Origin: Paraflavitalea devenefica
Lineage (GTDB): Bacteria; Bacteroidota; Bacteroidia; Chitinophagales; Chitinophagaceae
Direction: 5' to 3'
Assembly: GCF_011759375.1 (NCBI RefSeq)
Contig: NZ_JAARML010000006.1
Span: forward strand, 62,001 to 126,000
Length of the DNA: 64,000 nt
How positions within the stretch are numbered: position 1 is the first letter of the stretch; every line of letters starts with the position of its first letter. The notes below the pieces were generated by a model. That model was given only the letters and a program-made list of their open reading frames with translations, searched no databases and was not told the DNA's origin. Both the position numbers and the translations under genes were made by a program. Below are positions 43,475-53,030 of the stretch, piece by piece.

Positions 43475-45424
43475 TTATTTCAATACTATCATCCCCAACG
43501 GTGGCAAGTGTACATTTATTTCGTAGTGGTTTTGCTTTTTGTCAATAAGGGTCGTTAAAATTTGCGGATTATACACATCGCCCGTCCCCCCATACTTAGG
43601 GAGGTCGGTGTTGAAGATTTCCTTCCACACTTCTTTACCTCCTGCGTATACTTTCCAGTCGCGCCGCACCACCGGGGTGAGGTTCAGCACCACCAGCAGG
43701 TCATTGGCCGGGTCCTTCCCCTTACGGCGGTAGACCATCACACATTCCGGGCGGTGGGAAAGGTCCACCCATTCGAAGCCGGCCGGGCTGAACTGGTTTT
43801 CATACAAAGCAGGCTCGTTGCGCAGCAGGAAGTTAAGGTCACGGACACAACTTTGGAGCCCGGTATGGCTTTCATATTGCAGGAGATGCCAGGGCAACTC
43901 TGATTTATAGTTCCACTCCACATTGGCCCCAAATTCATCCCCCATAAACAGGAGCTTGCCCCCGGGGTGGGTAAACATGTAACCGTACAGGGCGCGCAGG
44001 TTGGCAAACTTCTGCCAGTCATCGCCCGGCATTTTATACAACATGGGGCTTTTACCGTGTACCACTTCGTCATGGCTGAGGGGCAGCATGAAGTTCTCAT
44101 CATAATAATACATCATGCTGAATGTAAATTTATTCTGATGGTACTGCCTTTCAAGGGGGTCCAGCTTAAAGTAGCCGAGGGTATCATGCATCCATCCCAT
44201 CATCCATTTCATGCCGAAACCCAGGCCATCCATAAAGGTAGGCCGGGATACGCCGGGCCAGTCGGTGGCTTCTTCTGCAATGGTTTGTACATGGGGGAAA
44301 TCGCGGTAAATGGTTTCATTGAGGTCTTTGATAAAGGCAATGGCCTCCAGGTTGCCATCGCCGCCAAACTCGTTGGGCTCCCACTCCCCTTCCTCCCGGG
44401 AATAGTTGAGCTTCAGCATGGAGCTTACCGCATCCACGCGCATGCCATCAATATGGAATTTATCGAACCAGAAACGGGCGCTGCTGATCAGGAATGATTT
44501 TACCTCGCCGCGTTTATAATTAAATATATAACTGTTCCAGTCCGGGTGAAAGCCTTTGCGCATATCCGCATATTCATAGGTATGGGTACCATCGAACATA
44601 AAAAGGCCGTGCGCGTCGTAGGGAAAATGAGAGGGCACCCAGTCGAGTATCACCCCTATACCAGCCTGGTGTAAAGCATCTACCAGGTGCATGAATCCCT
44701 GGGGATCGCCATACCGGGAGCTGGGCGCAAAGAAACCGGTACCCTGGTAGCCCCAACTGCCATCAAAAGGGTGTTCCATCACCGGCATCAGTTCCACATG
44801 TGTAAATCCCATTTCCTTTACATAATTCACCAGGCGGTGACTGAAAAAGTCATAGGTGTTGTAGCGTTCCTCATCATTGGGATCAGGGCGCATCCAACTG
44901 GCCAGGTGTACTTCATATACGCTCCAGGGCGCTTTAGTACTGTTGTGGGCTTCGCGCTGATCTATCCATTCACGGTCGTTCCAGTGAAATCCGAGGTCCC
45001 AGGTAATGGAAGCGGTATCGGGACGGCGCTCCCAGAAGTTGGCAAAAGGATCGCCTTTATCCATTTTACGTCCTCTGAAGCCATGAATATGGTATTTGTA
45101 TATTTCTCCTTTGGGCAGGTGCGGGATAAAGCCTTCCCAGATACCGGAATTATCTAACCGCACGAAGAGTGGATGTGACTGGGTATTCCAGTTGTTGAAG
45201 TTGCCGGTAACGGAAACCCAGGTGGCATTGGGCGCCCAAACCGCAAAGTAATACCCTCTTTTGCCCAGTACGGTGATCTCACGCGAACCAAACAGCTCAT
45301 AGAGACGGTAATGGGTACCCCGCTGAAAATTGTCAATATCTTCCTGGGTAAACAGTGAATAGTTCCATACGGGACGGGTACTGTCTACAAAATGGATATC
45401 CTCGTACTTCTTCGTTTGTGCCAC
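43475..45424 (-). CDS. glgB: 1,4-alpha-glucan branching enzyme
   Basis: 649 residues, GH13. The N-terminal CBM48 reads VTGNFNNWNTQSHPLFV. The catalytic domain has VELMPVMEHPFDGSWGYQGT, the nucleophile Asp in DGMRVDAVSSML, the acid Glu in IAEEATDWPGVSRP and the third carboxylate in LPLSHDEVVHGK. All are diagnostic for GlgB. It makes alpha-1,6 branches in glycogen. The start is GTG at 45424, with no ATG in frame before the upstream stop. It is divergent from the TonB-type outer-membrane protein gene and upstream of a TPR gene. Confidence 0.97.
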   Translation of the reverse strand: MAQTKKYEDIHFVDSTRPVWNYSLFTQEDIDNFQRGTHYRLYELFGSREITVLGKRGYYFAVWAPNATWVSVTGNFNNWNTQSHPLFVRLDNSGIWEGFIPHLPKGEIYKYHIHGFRGRKMDKGDPFANFWERRPDTASITWDLGFHWNDREWIDQREAHNSTKAPWSVYEVHLASWMRPDPNDEERYNTYDFFSHRLVNYVKEMGFTHVELMPVMEHPFDGSWGYQGTGFFAPSSRYGDPQGFMHLVDALHQAGIGVILDWVPSHFPYDAHGLFMFDGTHTYEYADMRKGFHPDWNSYIFNYKRGEVKSFLISSARFWFDKFHIDGMRVDAVSSMLKLNYSREEGEWEPNEFGGDGNLEAIAFIKDLNETIYRDFPHVQTIAEEATDWPGVSRPTFMDGLGFGMKWMMGWMHDTLGYFKLDPLERQYHQNKFTFSMMYYYDENFMLPLSHDEVVHGKSPMLYKMPGDDWQKFANLRALYGYMFTHPGGKLLFMGDEFGANVEWNYKSELPWHLLQYESHTGLQSCVRDLNFLLRNEPALYENQFSPAGFEWVDLSHRPECVMVYRRKGKDPANDLLVVLNLTPVVRRDWKVYAGGKEVWKEIFNTDLPKYGGTGDVYNPQILTTLIDKKQNHYEINVHLPPLGMIVLK

Positions 45425-45792
45425 GCTTATATTTTTTTGATCTACTTTATGGATTCTTTAACGTCTTGCATCATACTATGTCCGTTGAACCGTGCGTTTG
45501 ACCGGTGGTCAATCAAAACTGTTAAAACAGTTTAAAACTAATTAATCTAAAGGTGATTATCCGGATTTTTGCGGCCGGAAAGCCGGAAAAGCTTCCCAAC
45601 CTTTTACCGACGTCTTTACGTCCTTATTATAGATTCGCCTGTTTGCAGATGTACGTCCCCGACTTGCAGATTTTGATTTGAAACAAGTGCCCCTGCAGCT
45701 AAGTTTACAAGGTTCAGCGTATAGCGTTCATATTAATTTAACACTGATCGAAAAACTCAGCTAATCATACAATTTAACCCAGCAAAGAACCG
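45425..45792. promoter_or_regulatory. Divergent intergenic region with two palindromes
   Basis: 368 bases between glgB (minus) and the outer-membrane receptor gene (plus), without a gene. It contains a 15-base palindrome TTGACC-GGT-GGTCAA at 45498-45512. An 8-bp inverted repeat (AAACTGTT-AA-AACAGTTT) lies at 45516-45533, just next to it. Both are close to the glgB 5' end and could be operators. TAAGTTTA near 45697 is only a partial -7 box for the plus-strand gene. Confidence 0.5.
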
Positions 45793-48585
45793 ATGCAAAA
45801 ACTAACGTTGATCTTCGGGATACTCCTTGTATCTGTCATGTCCGCATTTGCCCAACAAGCTACTCTTAAAGGTACAGTAATTGACACCAGCGAGAAGAAA
45901 AATCTTACCAATAGTGCAGTAGTACTATTGCGAAAATCCGACTCGGTAATGGTCACCTTTTCCCGGACTGATAAATCGGGCCAGTTCACGCTCCCACGCG
46001 TTACGCCCGGCAAATTTGTTTTGCTGATAACCCACCCGGCTTATGCCGATTACATGGATGAGGTGGAAGTAAAGGATGCATCTCCTGTAAACCTGGGCAA
46101 TGTAGCCATGATCCTGAAAAGCCAGTTACTACAGGAAGTGGTGGTATCGCATAAGCTGGGTGCTATCCGTATTAAAGGCGACACGACAGAATACAAAGCC
46201 GACAGCTTTTATATGAAGGCCGGCTCCTCGGTGGAGGACCTGTTGAAAAAATTACCCGGTATTACGGTAGACAAGAATGGTAAGATCACTGCCCAGGGCG
46301 AAGCTGTACAGAAGGTACTGGTAGATGGGGAAGAATTTTTCAGTGATGATCCTACCATTGCCACCCGTGGCTTGCTATCGGATGCAGTAGATAAGGTACA
46401 GGTGTTTGACAAGAAGAGCGACCAGGCCACTTTTACCGGCATTGATGACGGGCAAAAGATCAAAACGATCGACCTGAAATTAAAGGAAGATAAGAAGAAA
46501 GGTCTCTTCGGAAAGCTGGAACTGGGCAGCAATGGCGACAAATACTGGAATAATAGCGGAATGCTCAACGCCTTCAAGGGCAAACGCAAGTTCTCGGCCT
46601 TCGGTATCATGAGCAGCACCGGTAAAACGGGTCTCGACTGGCAGGAGAATATGAACTATGGCGGCGCAGGTGGCAACATGGATATGGGCATGAGCGAAGA
46701 TGGCGGCATGTATATTACCTCGGGCGGCGGCGGGGATGATGGTTTCGGCGGCGGCAGCTACTGGGGTGAAGGCTTCCCCAAAGGATGGGCCGGCGGCCTG
46801 CACTATTCCAATAAGTGGAATGGCGACAAGCTTCACTTGAATGGCAACTATAAGTTCAACAAACTGAATACCGAGGCCAGCGGCAACACCAGGAGCCAGT
46901 ATATATTAAAAGATTCCCTGTATTATGTAAATGAAGAAGGCAATAATTACAACAGCAAGGAACGGCACCGCATTGATGGTATTTATGATATAACGCTCGA
47001 CTCCTCTTCCAGCCTGAAGATCACAGTCGGTGGCTGGAAAGGAAAAAGCAATACACTGAATGCTTCCAAAAGCGAGTGGCTGGATGAGAATGGCGATCCC
47101 GTGCGTAAGATAAAACAGAGCACCAGTTCGCTGGGCGATAACCAGGCGCTTACCTCCAACATTGCCTACCGTAAGAAGTTCAAAAAGGCTGGCAGAACGA
47201 TCTCGGCCACTTTCAACCAGGATTACCGGGAAACGATGTCGGAAGGGTTCCTGTACGCGGAGAATACTTTTTTCAGCAATGGCGACAGCACCCTGCAGAT
47301 AGTAGATCAGAAAAAGATCAATGATAATATTACAGCCAATGTAAATGGCCGCTTATCCTACACCGAACCTTTATCGAAAAGATCGGTGCTGGAATTCAAT
47401 TACGGCATCAGCAACAGCCACCGCCAGTCGCGCAGGACAGCCCTGGAAAGCTCTACACCCAACGGGCCTAAGTATGATGAGGTGGTAGACTCACTGACGA
47501 ACGATTATGCCTTCAACGTATTGAACAACTCAGCCGGTATTAATTACCGCTATGCCAAACCCAAGAAGATCAACTTCTCCTTTGGCGCCAATGTATCGCG
47601 TGCCGACTTTACCCGCAAAGACCTGAAGACCGGCGCCGATACCCGGTACAGCTTTACCAATTTCTTCCCGCAGGCGAATGTTGGCTGGACAATAGGACAG
47701 GGCGGCAACCTGCGTTTCAATTATTTCGGCAGTACCCAGGCTCCTTCGATCGACCAGATCCAGCCGGTGACCGATAACTCGGACCAATCGAATATCCGCA
47801 TTGGTAATCCCGACCTGAAGCAGGCTTTCCGCAACCGCTTCAACCTGAATTATAACAGCTATAAGATATTATCTGAAAGCGGTATCTGGGCAAGTATTAA
47901 TTTCTCTACTGTTCAGAACGACTTCAGCTCAAGGACGTCCATCAAAGACGCGAAGCGGGTGACCCAGCCGGTAAACGTAAACGGCAATTATAACCTGAGC
48001 GGCTGGTTTGATTATGACAGGAAGATCAAAAAACTGAAGTTGTACGTAGGGCCAGCCCTGAACTTCAATGTCGGCCGCAATGTGAACTTCATTGATAGCC
48101 TGGAGAATACCAACAATAACCGGAGCCTGGGTGGCGGCATACGTCTCCGGTACGAGATCGAGAAGAAATTCTCCATCACGGTTCGCTCCGGTATCAACTT
48201 AGTCAAATCCAAATCTTCCCTGCGCCCGGATGTGGTGACCGAATACTGGACCCAGGAGCATGAAGTGTGGGCCAATGTTTCCCTGCCCTGGAAGATCGAC
48301 CTGAATACGGAATGCGAGTTCAACTTCCGCCAGAAGACCGACGTCTTCGACAGGAATACAAATGCCATCCGCTGGAATGCCAATATCGAAAAGAAGATAC
48401 TGAAAGGCGATGTGGGCCGCATCCGGTTCTCGGCTTTTGATATCCTCGACCAGAATATCGGCTTCAACCGGAGCGTCAACAGCAACTTTATCAATGAACG
48501 GACCTATGATACTTTCCGCCGTTACTTTATGCTGTCCCTGATCTGGAACTTCAGTAAGAATGGTGCGAAACCCATGGGCTGGTAA
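45793..48585 (+). CDS. Outer-membrane beta-barrel protein with carboxypeptidase-regulatory domain (TonB-receptor-like)
   Basis: 930 residues. The signal peptide is MQKLTLIFGILLVSVMSAFA. A carboxypeptidase regulatory-like domain follows (ATLKGTVIDTSEKKNLTNSA through QFTLPRVTPGKFVLLITHPA), then a plug-like domain (VEDLLKKLPGITVDKNGKIT; KVLVDGEEFFSDDPTIATRG). A Gly-rich segment (about residues 290-325) precedes a long beta-barrel of alternating strands ending FRRYFMLSLIWNF. This family, without a typical TonB box, is often encoded next to GLPGLI proteins, as here (93 bases). It probably imports or exports a substrate across the outer membrane. Ligand unknown. Confidence 0.87.
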   Translation: MQKLTLIFGILLVSVMSAFAQQATLKGTVIDTSEKKNLTNSAVVLLRKSDSVMVTFSRTDKSGQFTLPRVTPGKFVLLITHPAYADYMDEVEVKDASPVNLGNVAMILKSQLLQEVVVSHKLGAIRIKGDTTEYKADSFYMKAGSSVEDLLKKLPGITVDKNGKITAQGEAVQKVLVDGEEFFSDDPTIATRGLLSDAVDKVQVFDKKSDQATFTGIDDGQKIKTIDLKLKEDKKKGLFGKLELGSNGDKYWNNSGMLNAFKGKRKFSAFGIMSSTGKTGLDWQENMNYGGAGGNMDMGMSEDGGMYITSGGGGDDGFGGGSYWGEGFPKGWAGGLHYSNKWNGDKLHLNGNYKFNKLNTEASGNTRSQYILKDSLYYVNEEGNNYNSKERHRIDGIYDITLDSSSSLKITVGGWKGKSNTLNASKSEWLDENGDPVRKIKQSTSSLGDNQALTSNIAYRKKFKKAGRTISATFNQDYRETMSEGFLYAENTFFSNGDSTLQIVDQKKINDNITANVNGRLSYTEPLSKRSVLEFNYGISNSHRQSRRTALESSTPNGPKYDEVVDSLTNDYAFNVLNNSAGINYRYAKPKKINFSFGANVSRADFTRKDLKTGADTRYSFTNFFPQANVGWTIGQGGNLRFNYFGSTQAPSIDQIQPVTDNSDQSNIRIGNPDLKQAFRNRFNLNYNSYKILSESGIWASINFSTVQNDFSSRTSIKDAKRVTQPVNVNGNYNLSGWFDYDRKIKKLKLYVGPALNFNVGRNVNFIDSLENTNNNRSLGGGIRLRYEIEKKFSITVRSGINLVKSKSSLRPDVVTEYWTQEHEVWANVSLPWKIDLNTECEFNFRQKTDVFDRNTNAIRWNANIEKKILKGDVGRIRFSAFDILDQNIGFNRSVNSNFINERTYDTFRRYFMLSLIWNFSKNGAKPMGW

Positions 48586-48678
48586 CAGCAGGAAGTCTGA
48601 AGTCGGAAGTATAAAGTCCGACCCTCAGCCTCATTGCCAACTACCGACTGCCGATTCACGAAATAACAAACTTATTAT

Positions 48679-49419
48679 ATGCAACTAAGATCATTTATAG
48701 TAACCTGCTTAGTACTGACAGCCTCTATGATTGCACAGGCGCAGCAGCAATTCATTACGCACGGGAAAATTGAATATGAGCGGAAAGTAAATCAACATTC
48801 CATGCTGGAAGAAGGCAGTATATGGAATGATGTGATGAAGAAGAACACGCCGAAGTTCCATACCGCTTATTATGACCTTTATTTTAAGGATGGACTGTCA
48901 TTGTATAAAACCGGCCGGGAGCCGGAAGTAAGGCAGAATAAGGTATGGACCGTATTTATAGCAGAGAATACGATACAAACGAATTTAGACAGCAGCAAGA
49001 CTACCACCCTGAAGGATATTCAGAATGACCTGTACCTGCTTACCGATTCTGTACGGAAGATAGACTGGAAGATCGGTACAGAGATCCGCAAGATTGCCGG
49101 ATTTGATTGCCGCAAAGCAGTAGGCAGGATCATGGATTCGATTGTAGTGATCGCTTTTTATGCTGAGGAGGTATTACCTTCCGGTGGCCCTGAATCATTC
49201 AACGGTCTGCCCGGCATGATACTCGGACTTGCCATTCCCCGCCTGCATACCACCTGGTACGCCACCAAGCTGGAACTGATTGAGGTGACCGACAAAGACC
49301 TGGCAGCGCCCAAAAAAGGCAAGAAATATACAAATGCCGCTTTTCAAACACAGCTCAGGGATATTATGAAGGATTGGGGCGATGAAGGGAAGAGATTGAT
49401 ACCGCAGATATTGTTGTGA
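48679..49419 (+). CDS. GLPGLI family protein
   Basis: 246 residues. The signal peptide is MQLRSFIVTCLVLTASMIAQ followed by AQQQFITHGKIEYERKVN. The signature FNGLPGMILGLAIPRLHTTW gives the family its name (GLPG-x-I), preceded by IAFYAEEVLPSGGPESF and AGFDCRKAVGRI. It is a periplasmic beta-rich family restricted to Bacteroidota, usually encoded beside an outer-membrane receptor-like gene, as here. Its function is not established. The gene ends inside an inverted repeat at 49416-49516. Confidence 0.93.
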   Translation: MQLRSFIVTCLVLTASMIAQAQQQFITHGKIEYERKVNQHSMLEEGSIWNDVMKKNTPKFHTAYYDLYFKDGLSLYKTGREPEVRQNKVWTVFIAENTIQTNLDSSKTTTLKDIQNDLYLLTDSVRKIDWKIGTEIRKIAGFDCRKAVGRIMDSIVVIAFYAEEVLPSGGPESFNGLPGMILGLAIPRLHTTWYATKLELIEVTDKDLAAPKKGKKYTNAAFQTQLRDIMKDWGDEGKRLIPQILL

Positions 49420-49516
49420 GTGGTCAATAGTGAGTGGTGAGTGCCTTTGCTTCGATGGCCAGACAAGCCACTATGCCCGTAACAAACGCACTCACCACTG
49501 ACAACTCACAACTCAC
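49416..49516. terminator. Long imperfect inverted repeat between convergent GLPGLI and amylase genes
   Basis: Arms 49416-49444 and 49488-49516 (29 bases) pair with 5 mismatches and are built from the word GTGAGTGG. The left arm contains the stop codon of the GLPGLI gene and the right arm overlaps the last codons of the amylase gene. Probably a bidirectional terminator of the same kind as 18970-19121 and 38056-38154. Confidence 0.65.
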
Positions 49517-51378
49517 GGTTTCAATTCCAGCACCAGTTGTGTCTTCGCTGGTATTTTCATCTTGTCGCTTATTGAAGTCGTTTGGCCGGTAATCACATCC
49601 TTCGCCCTGGTAAAGCCTTTCAGCCTTTCTACAAAGCGGGCAGTGGCCAGTTCCATATCCTTGTCATTGGGATTCATGATGCACATAACTGTTTGCTTTG
49701 TATCGTACCGGAAGTATACATATACCCCATCTTCGGGCACATATTGCATGAGCTTGCCGGTCTTGATGGCTGATGATCGTTTGCGGAATTGCGCCAGTGT
49801 ACGGGTATAATTAAATAAACTGTCTTCTGATGGGGTGCGGCCTGCGGAGGTGAATTTATTCGCGCTATCCCCTGCCCAGCCACCGGGAAAATCGAGACGC
49901 ACCAGTCCATCCGGATTGGCAAAGTTTTTCATCATCACCTCGGTACCATAATACAATTGCGGCACGCCACGGAAGGTGAGCAGCCAGGCCAGCCCTATCT
50001 TCAGCTTTTGTACGTCCTCTCCTACTACCGATAAAAAACGGCTTAGGTCATGATTATCGAGAAAGATCACCTGCTTCATCGGGTCTTTGTATACAAAATC
50101 ATTGGTGGCCGTAAGGTATAAACGGTTTACGCCTTCTGTCCAGCCAAAAGGCTGGTTCAGCGCCGGTACGATGCCATAGAGGTTCAACTGGAAATCGGTA
50201 ACAGCAGGCAGGTTACTCTTATAAGGGAGCTGGTATATATTCTGTGTAAAGAAGCTTTGATTGGGAATGCCATGCACCCAGGTCTCCCCGAAAATATGCA
50301 ACTGCGGGTATTCATCCAGCAACGCTTTGTTACAGCGGTTCATAAAGGCGAGGTCATTGTAAGCATAAGTATCTATGCGCCATCCATCCAGGCCAAATTT
50401 TTCCGTACACCAAAGGGCATGCTGAATGAGGAAGTTGGCCACATAAGGATTGTGCTGGTTCAGGTCGGGCATGGAAGGAACGAACCATCCATCACTCATT
50501 TTCTTTTTATCAATCGCCGCCGCATAGGGGTCCATCAATACCTGGTCTTTATAAGTAGTATTTGTATAGGTAGGCCAGAAATGGAACCAGGTGCTGTCGG
50601 GCAGGTCACGGAACAGGAAATGTTCAATGCCTACATGGTTATATACCGCATCCTGGATCAACTTCATCCCTCTTTTGTGCAAGGCATTGGCAAGGGAATG
50701 ATAGGCAGCAGCGCCGCCGAGACGTGGTTCAATGGTATAATGATCCGTAGCGGCATAACCATGCTCTGTGCGTTGGGGCATATCATTTAGCAGTACGGGA
50801 TTAAGCCAGAGGGCCGTCACGCCCAGGTCCTGCAGGTAATCCAGGTGGTTTTCTATTCCTTGCAGGTCACCGCCATGACGATCAAATATCTCATTCCGGT
50901 TAAGGCTTTGGTCTTTCAGTCCGGCCATGCGGTCATTGGAGGGATCGCCATTGCTGAAGCGGTCGGGCATGATGAGATAAATGAGGTCTTCACTGGAGAT
51001 GCCCCGTATCCTTGATTTACCGTTTTCGGGATTACGGGCTTTCAGTTCATACTGAATGATCACCTGTTCGCTGCGGATCATATTGGCTATGCGTATCTCC
51101 TTCCTGCCGGGTTTGGCATTAGCAGCAATCTCTATATCCAGGAAGAGATAATGATGGTTAGCGGGCCGGTAGGTTTTTATCACCTTAAAATCGCTGTTGA
51201 GTGAATAAGCCGAAAAAGTCGTAGAAGTAAGTCCCGATGACCTGTACACCATCAGTTGCAGCTTCCTGTTCTTCATGCCTGTCCACCAATGCGTGGGATA
51301 CACTTTTACCTCCGTTTGTGCAAAAGCACTGTCCTGCAAAAACAGGAAACAGGCAATGGTCAATACTATGATCCGCAT
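49513..51378 (-). CDS. Alpha-amylase/neopullulanase-like GH13 enzyme (SusA-type)
   Basis: 621 residues. The signal peptide is MRIIVLTIACFLFLQDSAFA. An N-terminal cyclomaltodextrinase-type beta domain (residues about 25-115) is followed by the GH13 barrel: LIYLIMPDRFSNGDPSNDRM, LIQDAVYNHVG, DGWRIDTYAY with the nucleophile D336, HIFGETWVHG with the acid E365 and FLDNHDLSRF for the third Asp. It is a secreted or periplasmic enzyme that hydrolyses alpha-1,4-glucans, resembling SusA. An MFS sugar transporter gene lies directly upstream on the same strand (67 bases), so they probably serve maltodextrin use. Confidence 0.93.
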   Translation of the reverse strand: MRIIVLTIACFLFLQDSAFAQTEVKVYPTHWWTGMKNRKLQLMVYRSSGLTSTTFSAYSLNSDFKVIKTYRPANHHYLFLDIEIAANAKPGRKEIRIANMIRSEQVIIQYELKARNPENGKSRIRGISSEDLIYLIMPDRFSNGDPSNDRMAGLKDQSLNRNEIFDRHGGDLQGIENHLDYLQDLGVTALWLNPVLLNDMPQRTEHGYAATDHYTIEPRLGGAAAYHSLANALHKRGMKLIQDAVYNHVGIEHFLFRDLPDSTWFHFWPTYTNTTYKDQVLMDPYAAAIDKKKMSDGWFVPSMPDLNQHNPYVANFLIQHALWCTEKFGLDGWRIDTYAYNDLAFMNRCNKALLDEYPQLHIFGETWVHGIPNQSFFTQNIYQLPYKSNLPAVTDFQLNLYGIVPALNQPFGWTEGVNRLYLTATNDFVYKDPMKQVIFLDNHDLSRFLSVVGEDVQKLKIGLAWLLTFRGVPQLYYGTEVMMKNFANPDGLVRLDFPGGWAGDSANKFTSAGRTPSEDSLFNYTRTLAQFRKRSSAIKTGKLMQYVPEDGVYVYFRYDTKQTVMCIMNPNDKDMELATARFVERLKGFTRAKDVITGQTTSISDKMKIPAKTQLVLELKP

Positions 51379-51445
51379 AATTTGTATAATTCGTCTGAAA
51401 TTTGTGATTTACCCGTTGCCCTCCTTGTTTGTTGTCTCGTTTTCT

Positions 51446-52828
51446 TTACAATAGATCTTCTTTCATCTTATCCTTCACGATCAGGGCGCATACGAAGCCG
51501 GCCAATACCAGCAGGCATCCGCCTATCTGCACAGCCAGTAACCGGTCATTACCCAGGTAGTTTTCCATGATCTTGCCGAAGAAGAGGGAGGCAATGATTT
51601 CGGGCAGCACGATGAAGAAGTTGAAGATGCCCATGTAGATGCCGATCTTATCTTCGGGCAGGTGCCCCGCCAGCATGGAATAAGGCATGGACAGGATGGA
51701 AGCCCAGGCAATACCCACCATGCTCATCGAAAGATATAACATGGCAGGATCGGTAATATAGTTTACGCTGATGAGCCCTACCCCGCCTATGAGCAAACAA
51801 AAAGTATGCGTCATCTTACGGCCAAACTTGCCTACCCAGAAAGGAAGGCTAAAAGAAAAGAAGCAGGTAACGAGATTGAGAATAGAGGAAGTAGCATTGG
51901 CATGTTCCAGCCCTTGTGTAAATAATTGGCTCACGGCCGCGTCGGTAGAAGTAGCATCTCCTTTAAAGATATCGCGGGCCACACCGGTAGAATAATAAAA
52001 CCACATGAGGAACAAGCCGGGCCAGGTAAGGAATTGTACCAGGGCCAGCCGCTTCATTTGTTGCGGCATGTGGGTAACAGAATGAAATATTTCTTTCACA
52101 GCGCCGCTGAAACCACTGCCGTGCTGTGCATTGAGCTTTTGTTTCCAGTTGGGATCGCGCGGCGGGTATTCCCTGCTGCGCAGTACGGTATAGAGCACAG
52201 CCCCGATGAACATAATGCCGCCAATGTAGAACGACCACATGATGTTTTGCGGAATGCCTCCGGCCACTTTATCCCGTGAAATGTTCAGCCACTTGACAAG
52301 ATAGGAAGGCAGGAAACCTGCAATGAAAGCCGCCGCCCCGATAAACATGCTTTGCATGGCATAGCCAAATGCCCGTTGTTTATCGCTGAGGTTATCGGCC
52401 ACAAAGGCCCGGAAGGGTTCCATGCTGATGTTGATGCAGGAATCCAGTATCCACAGGGTGCCGGCGGCAATCCATACCGTGGGTGAATTGGGCATTACAA
52501 ATAAGGCCAGGGAACTGAGGATAGCACCGATGAGAAAATAGGGCCGGCGCCGGCCCCAGCGGGGATGCCAGGTCCTGTCGCTCAGGTAGCCAATAATGGG
52601 CTGGACGATCAGGCCGGTCATAGGGGCTGCCAGCCACAGGCCGGGGATATCTTCCGGCTTAGCGCCCAGGTACTCATAAATGGCGCTCATATTGTTCATC
52701 TGCAGGGTCCAGCCAAACTGGATACCGAAGAAACCAAAACACATATTCCAGATCTGCCAGAAGTTCGCACGGGGCTTCACTTGTATGGCTTTCTCCGTTT
52801 CCAGTGTGAGAGGGGTAATAGGCTCCAT
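51446..52828 (-). CDS. MFS sugar transporter (SLC45/maltodextrin-type)
   Basis: 460 residues from the ATG at 52828. A TTG two codons earlier is the alternative. Twelve membrane helices. FWQIWNMCFGFFGIQFGWTL, LAAPMTGLIVQPIIGYLSDR and TWHPRWGRRRPYFLIGAILS, with the G-x-L-S-D-R-x-x-x-x-x-GRRRP-Y motif, are typical of the SLC45/MFS sugar:H+ symporter group used for maltose and maltodextrins. MSMVGIAWASILSMPYSMLA belongs to the C-terminal half. It sits next to a GH13 amylase with glgB nearby, so uptake of starch breakdown products is likely. Confidence 0.9.
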   Translation of the reverse strand: MEPITPLTLETEKAIQVKPRANFWQIWNMCFGFFGIQFGWTLQMNNMSAIYEYLGAKPEDIPGLWLAAPMTGLIVQPIIGYLSDRTWHPRWGRRRPYFLIGAILSSLALFVMPNSPTVWIAAGTLWILDSCINISMEPFRAFVADNLSDKQRAFGYAMQSMFIGAAAFIAGFLPSYLVKWLNISRDKVAGGIPQNIMWSFYIGGIMFIGAVLYTVLRSREYPPRDPNWKQKLNAQHGSGFSGAVKEIFHSVTHMPQQMKRLALVQFLTWPGLFLMWFYYSTGVARDIFKGDATSTDAAVSQLFTQGLEHANATSSILNLVTCFFSFSLPFWVGKFGRKMTHTFCLLIGGVGLISVNYITDPAMLYLSMSMVGIAWASILSMPYSMLAGHLPEDKIGIYMGIFNFFIVLPEIIASLFFGKIMENYLGNDRLLAVQIGGCLLVLAGFVCALIVKDKMKEDLL

Positions 52829-53030
52829 AAGCAATCGTTATTTGAATTGGCAGCGGAAAGATAGGAAGTTATTGTGTAAGTAGTACACATATGTAAGAAA
52901 TACGCAAAGCCTTTGAGGCAACGAGGCATTGAGGCAGCAAGGCAACGAGGCCTCCTATTTATTGTTATCGTTTTTTGGTGCGGGTTATATTTTTTGGCTA
53001 ACTTCCCCTCCCCTAATTCCTGGTTGATCC

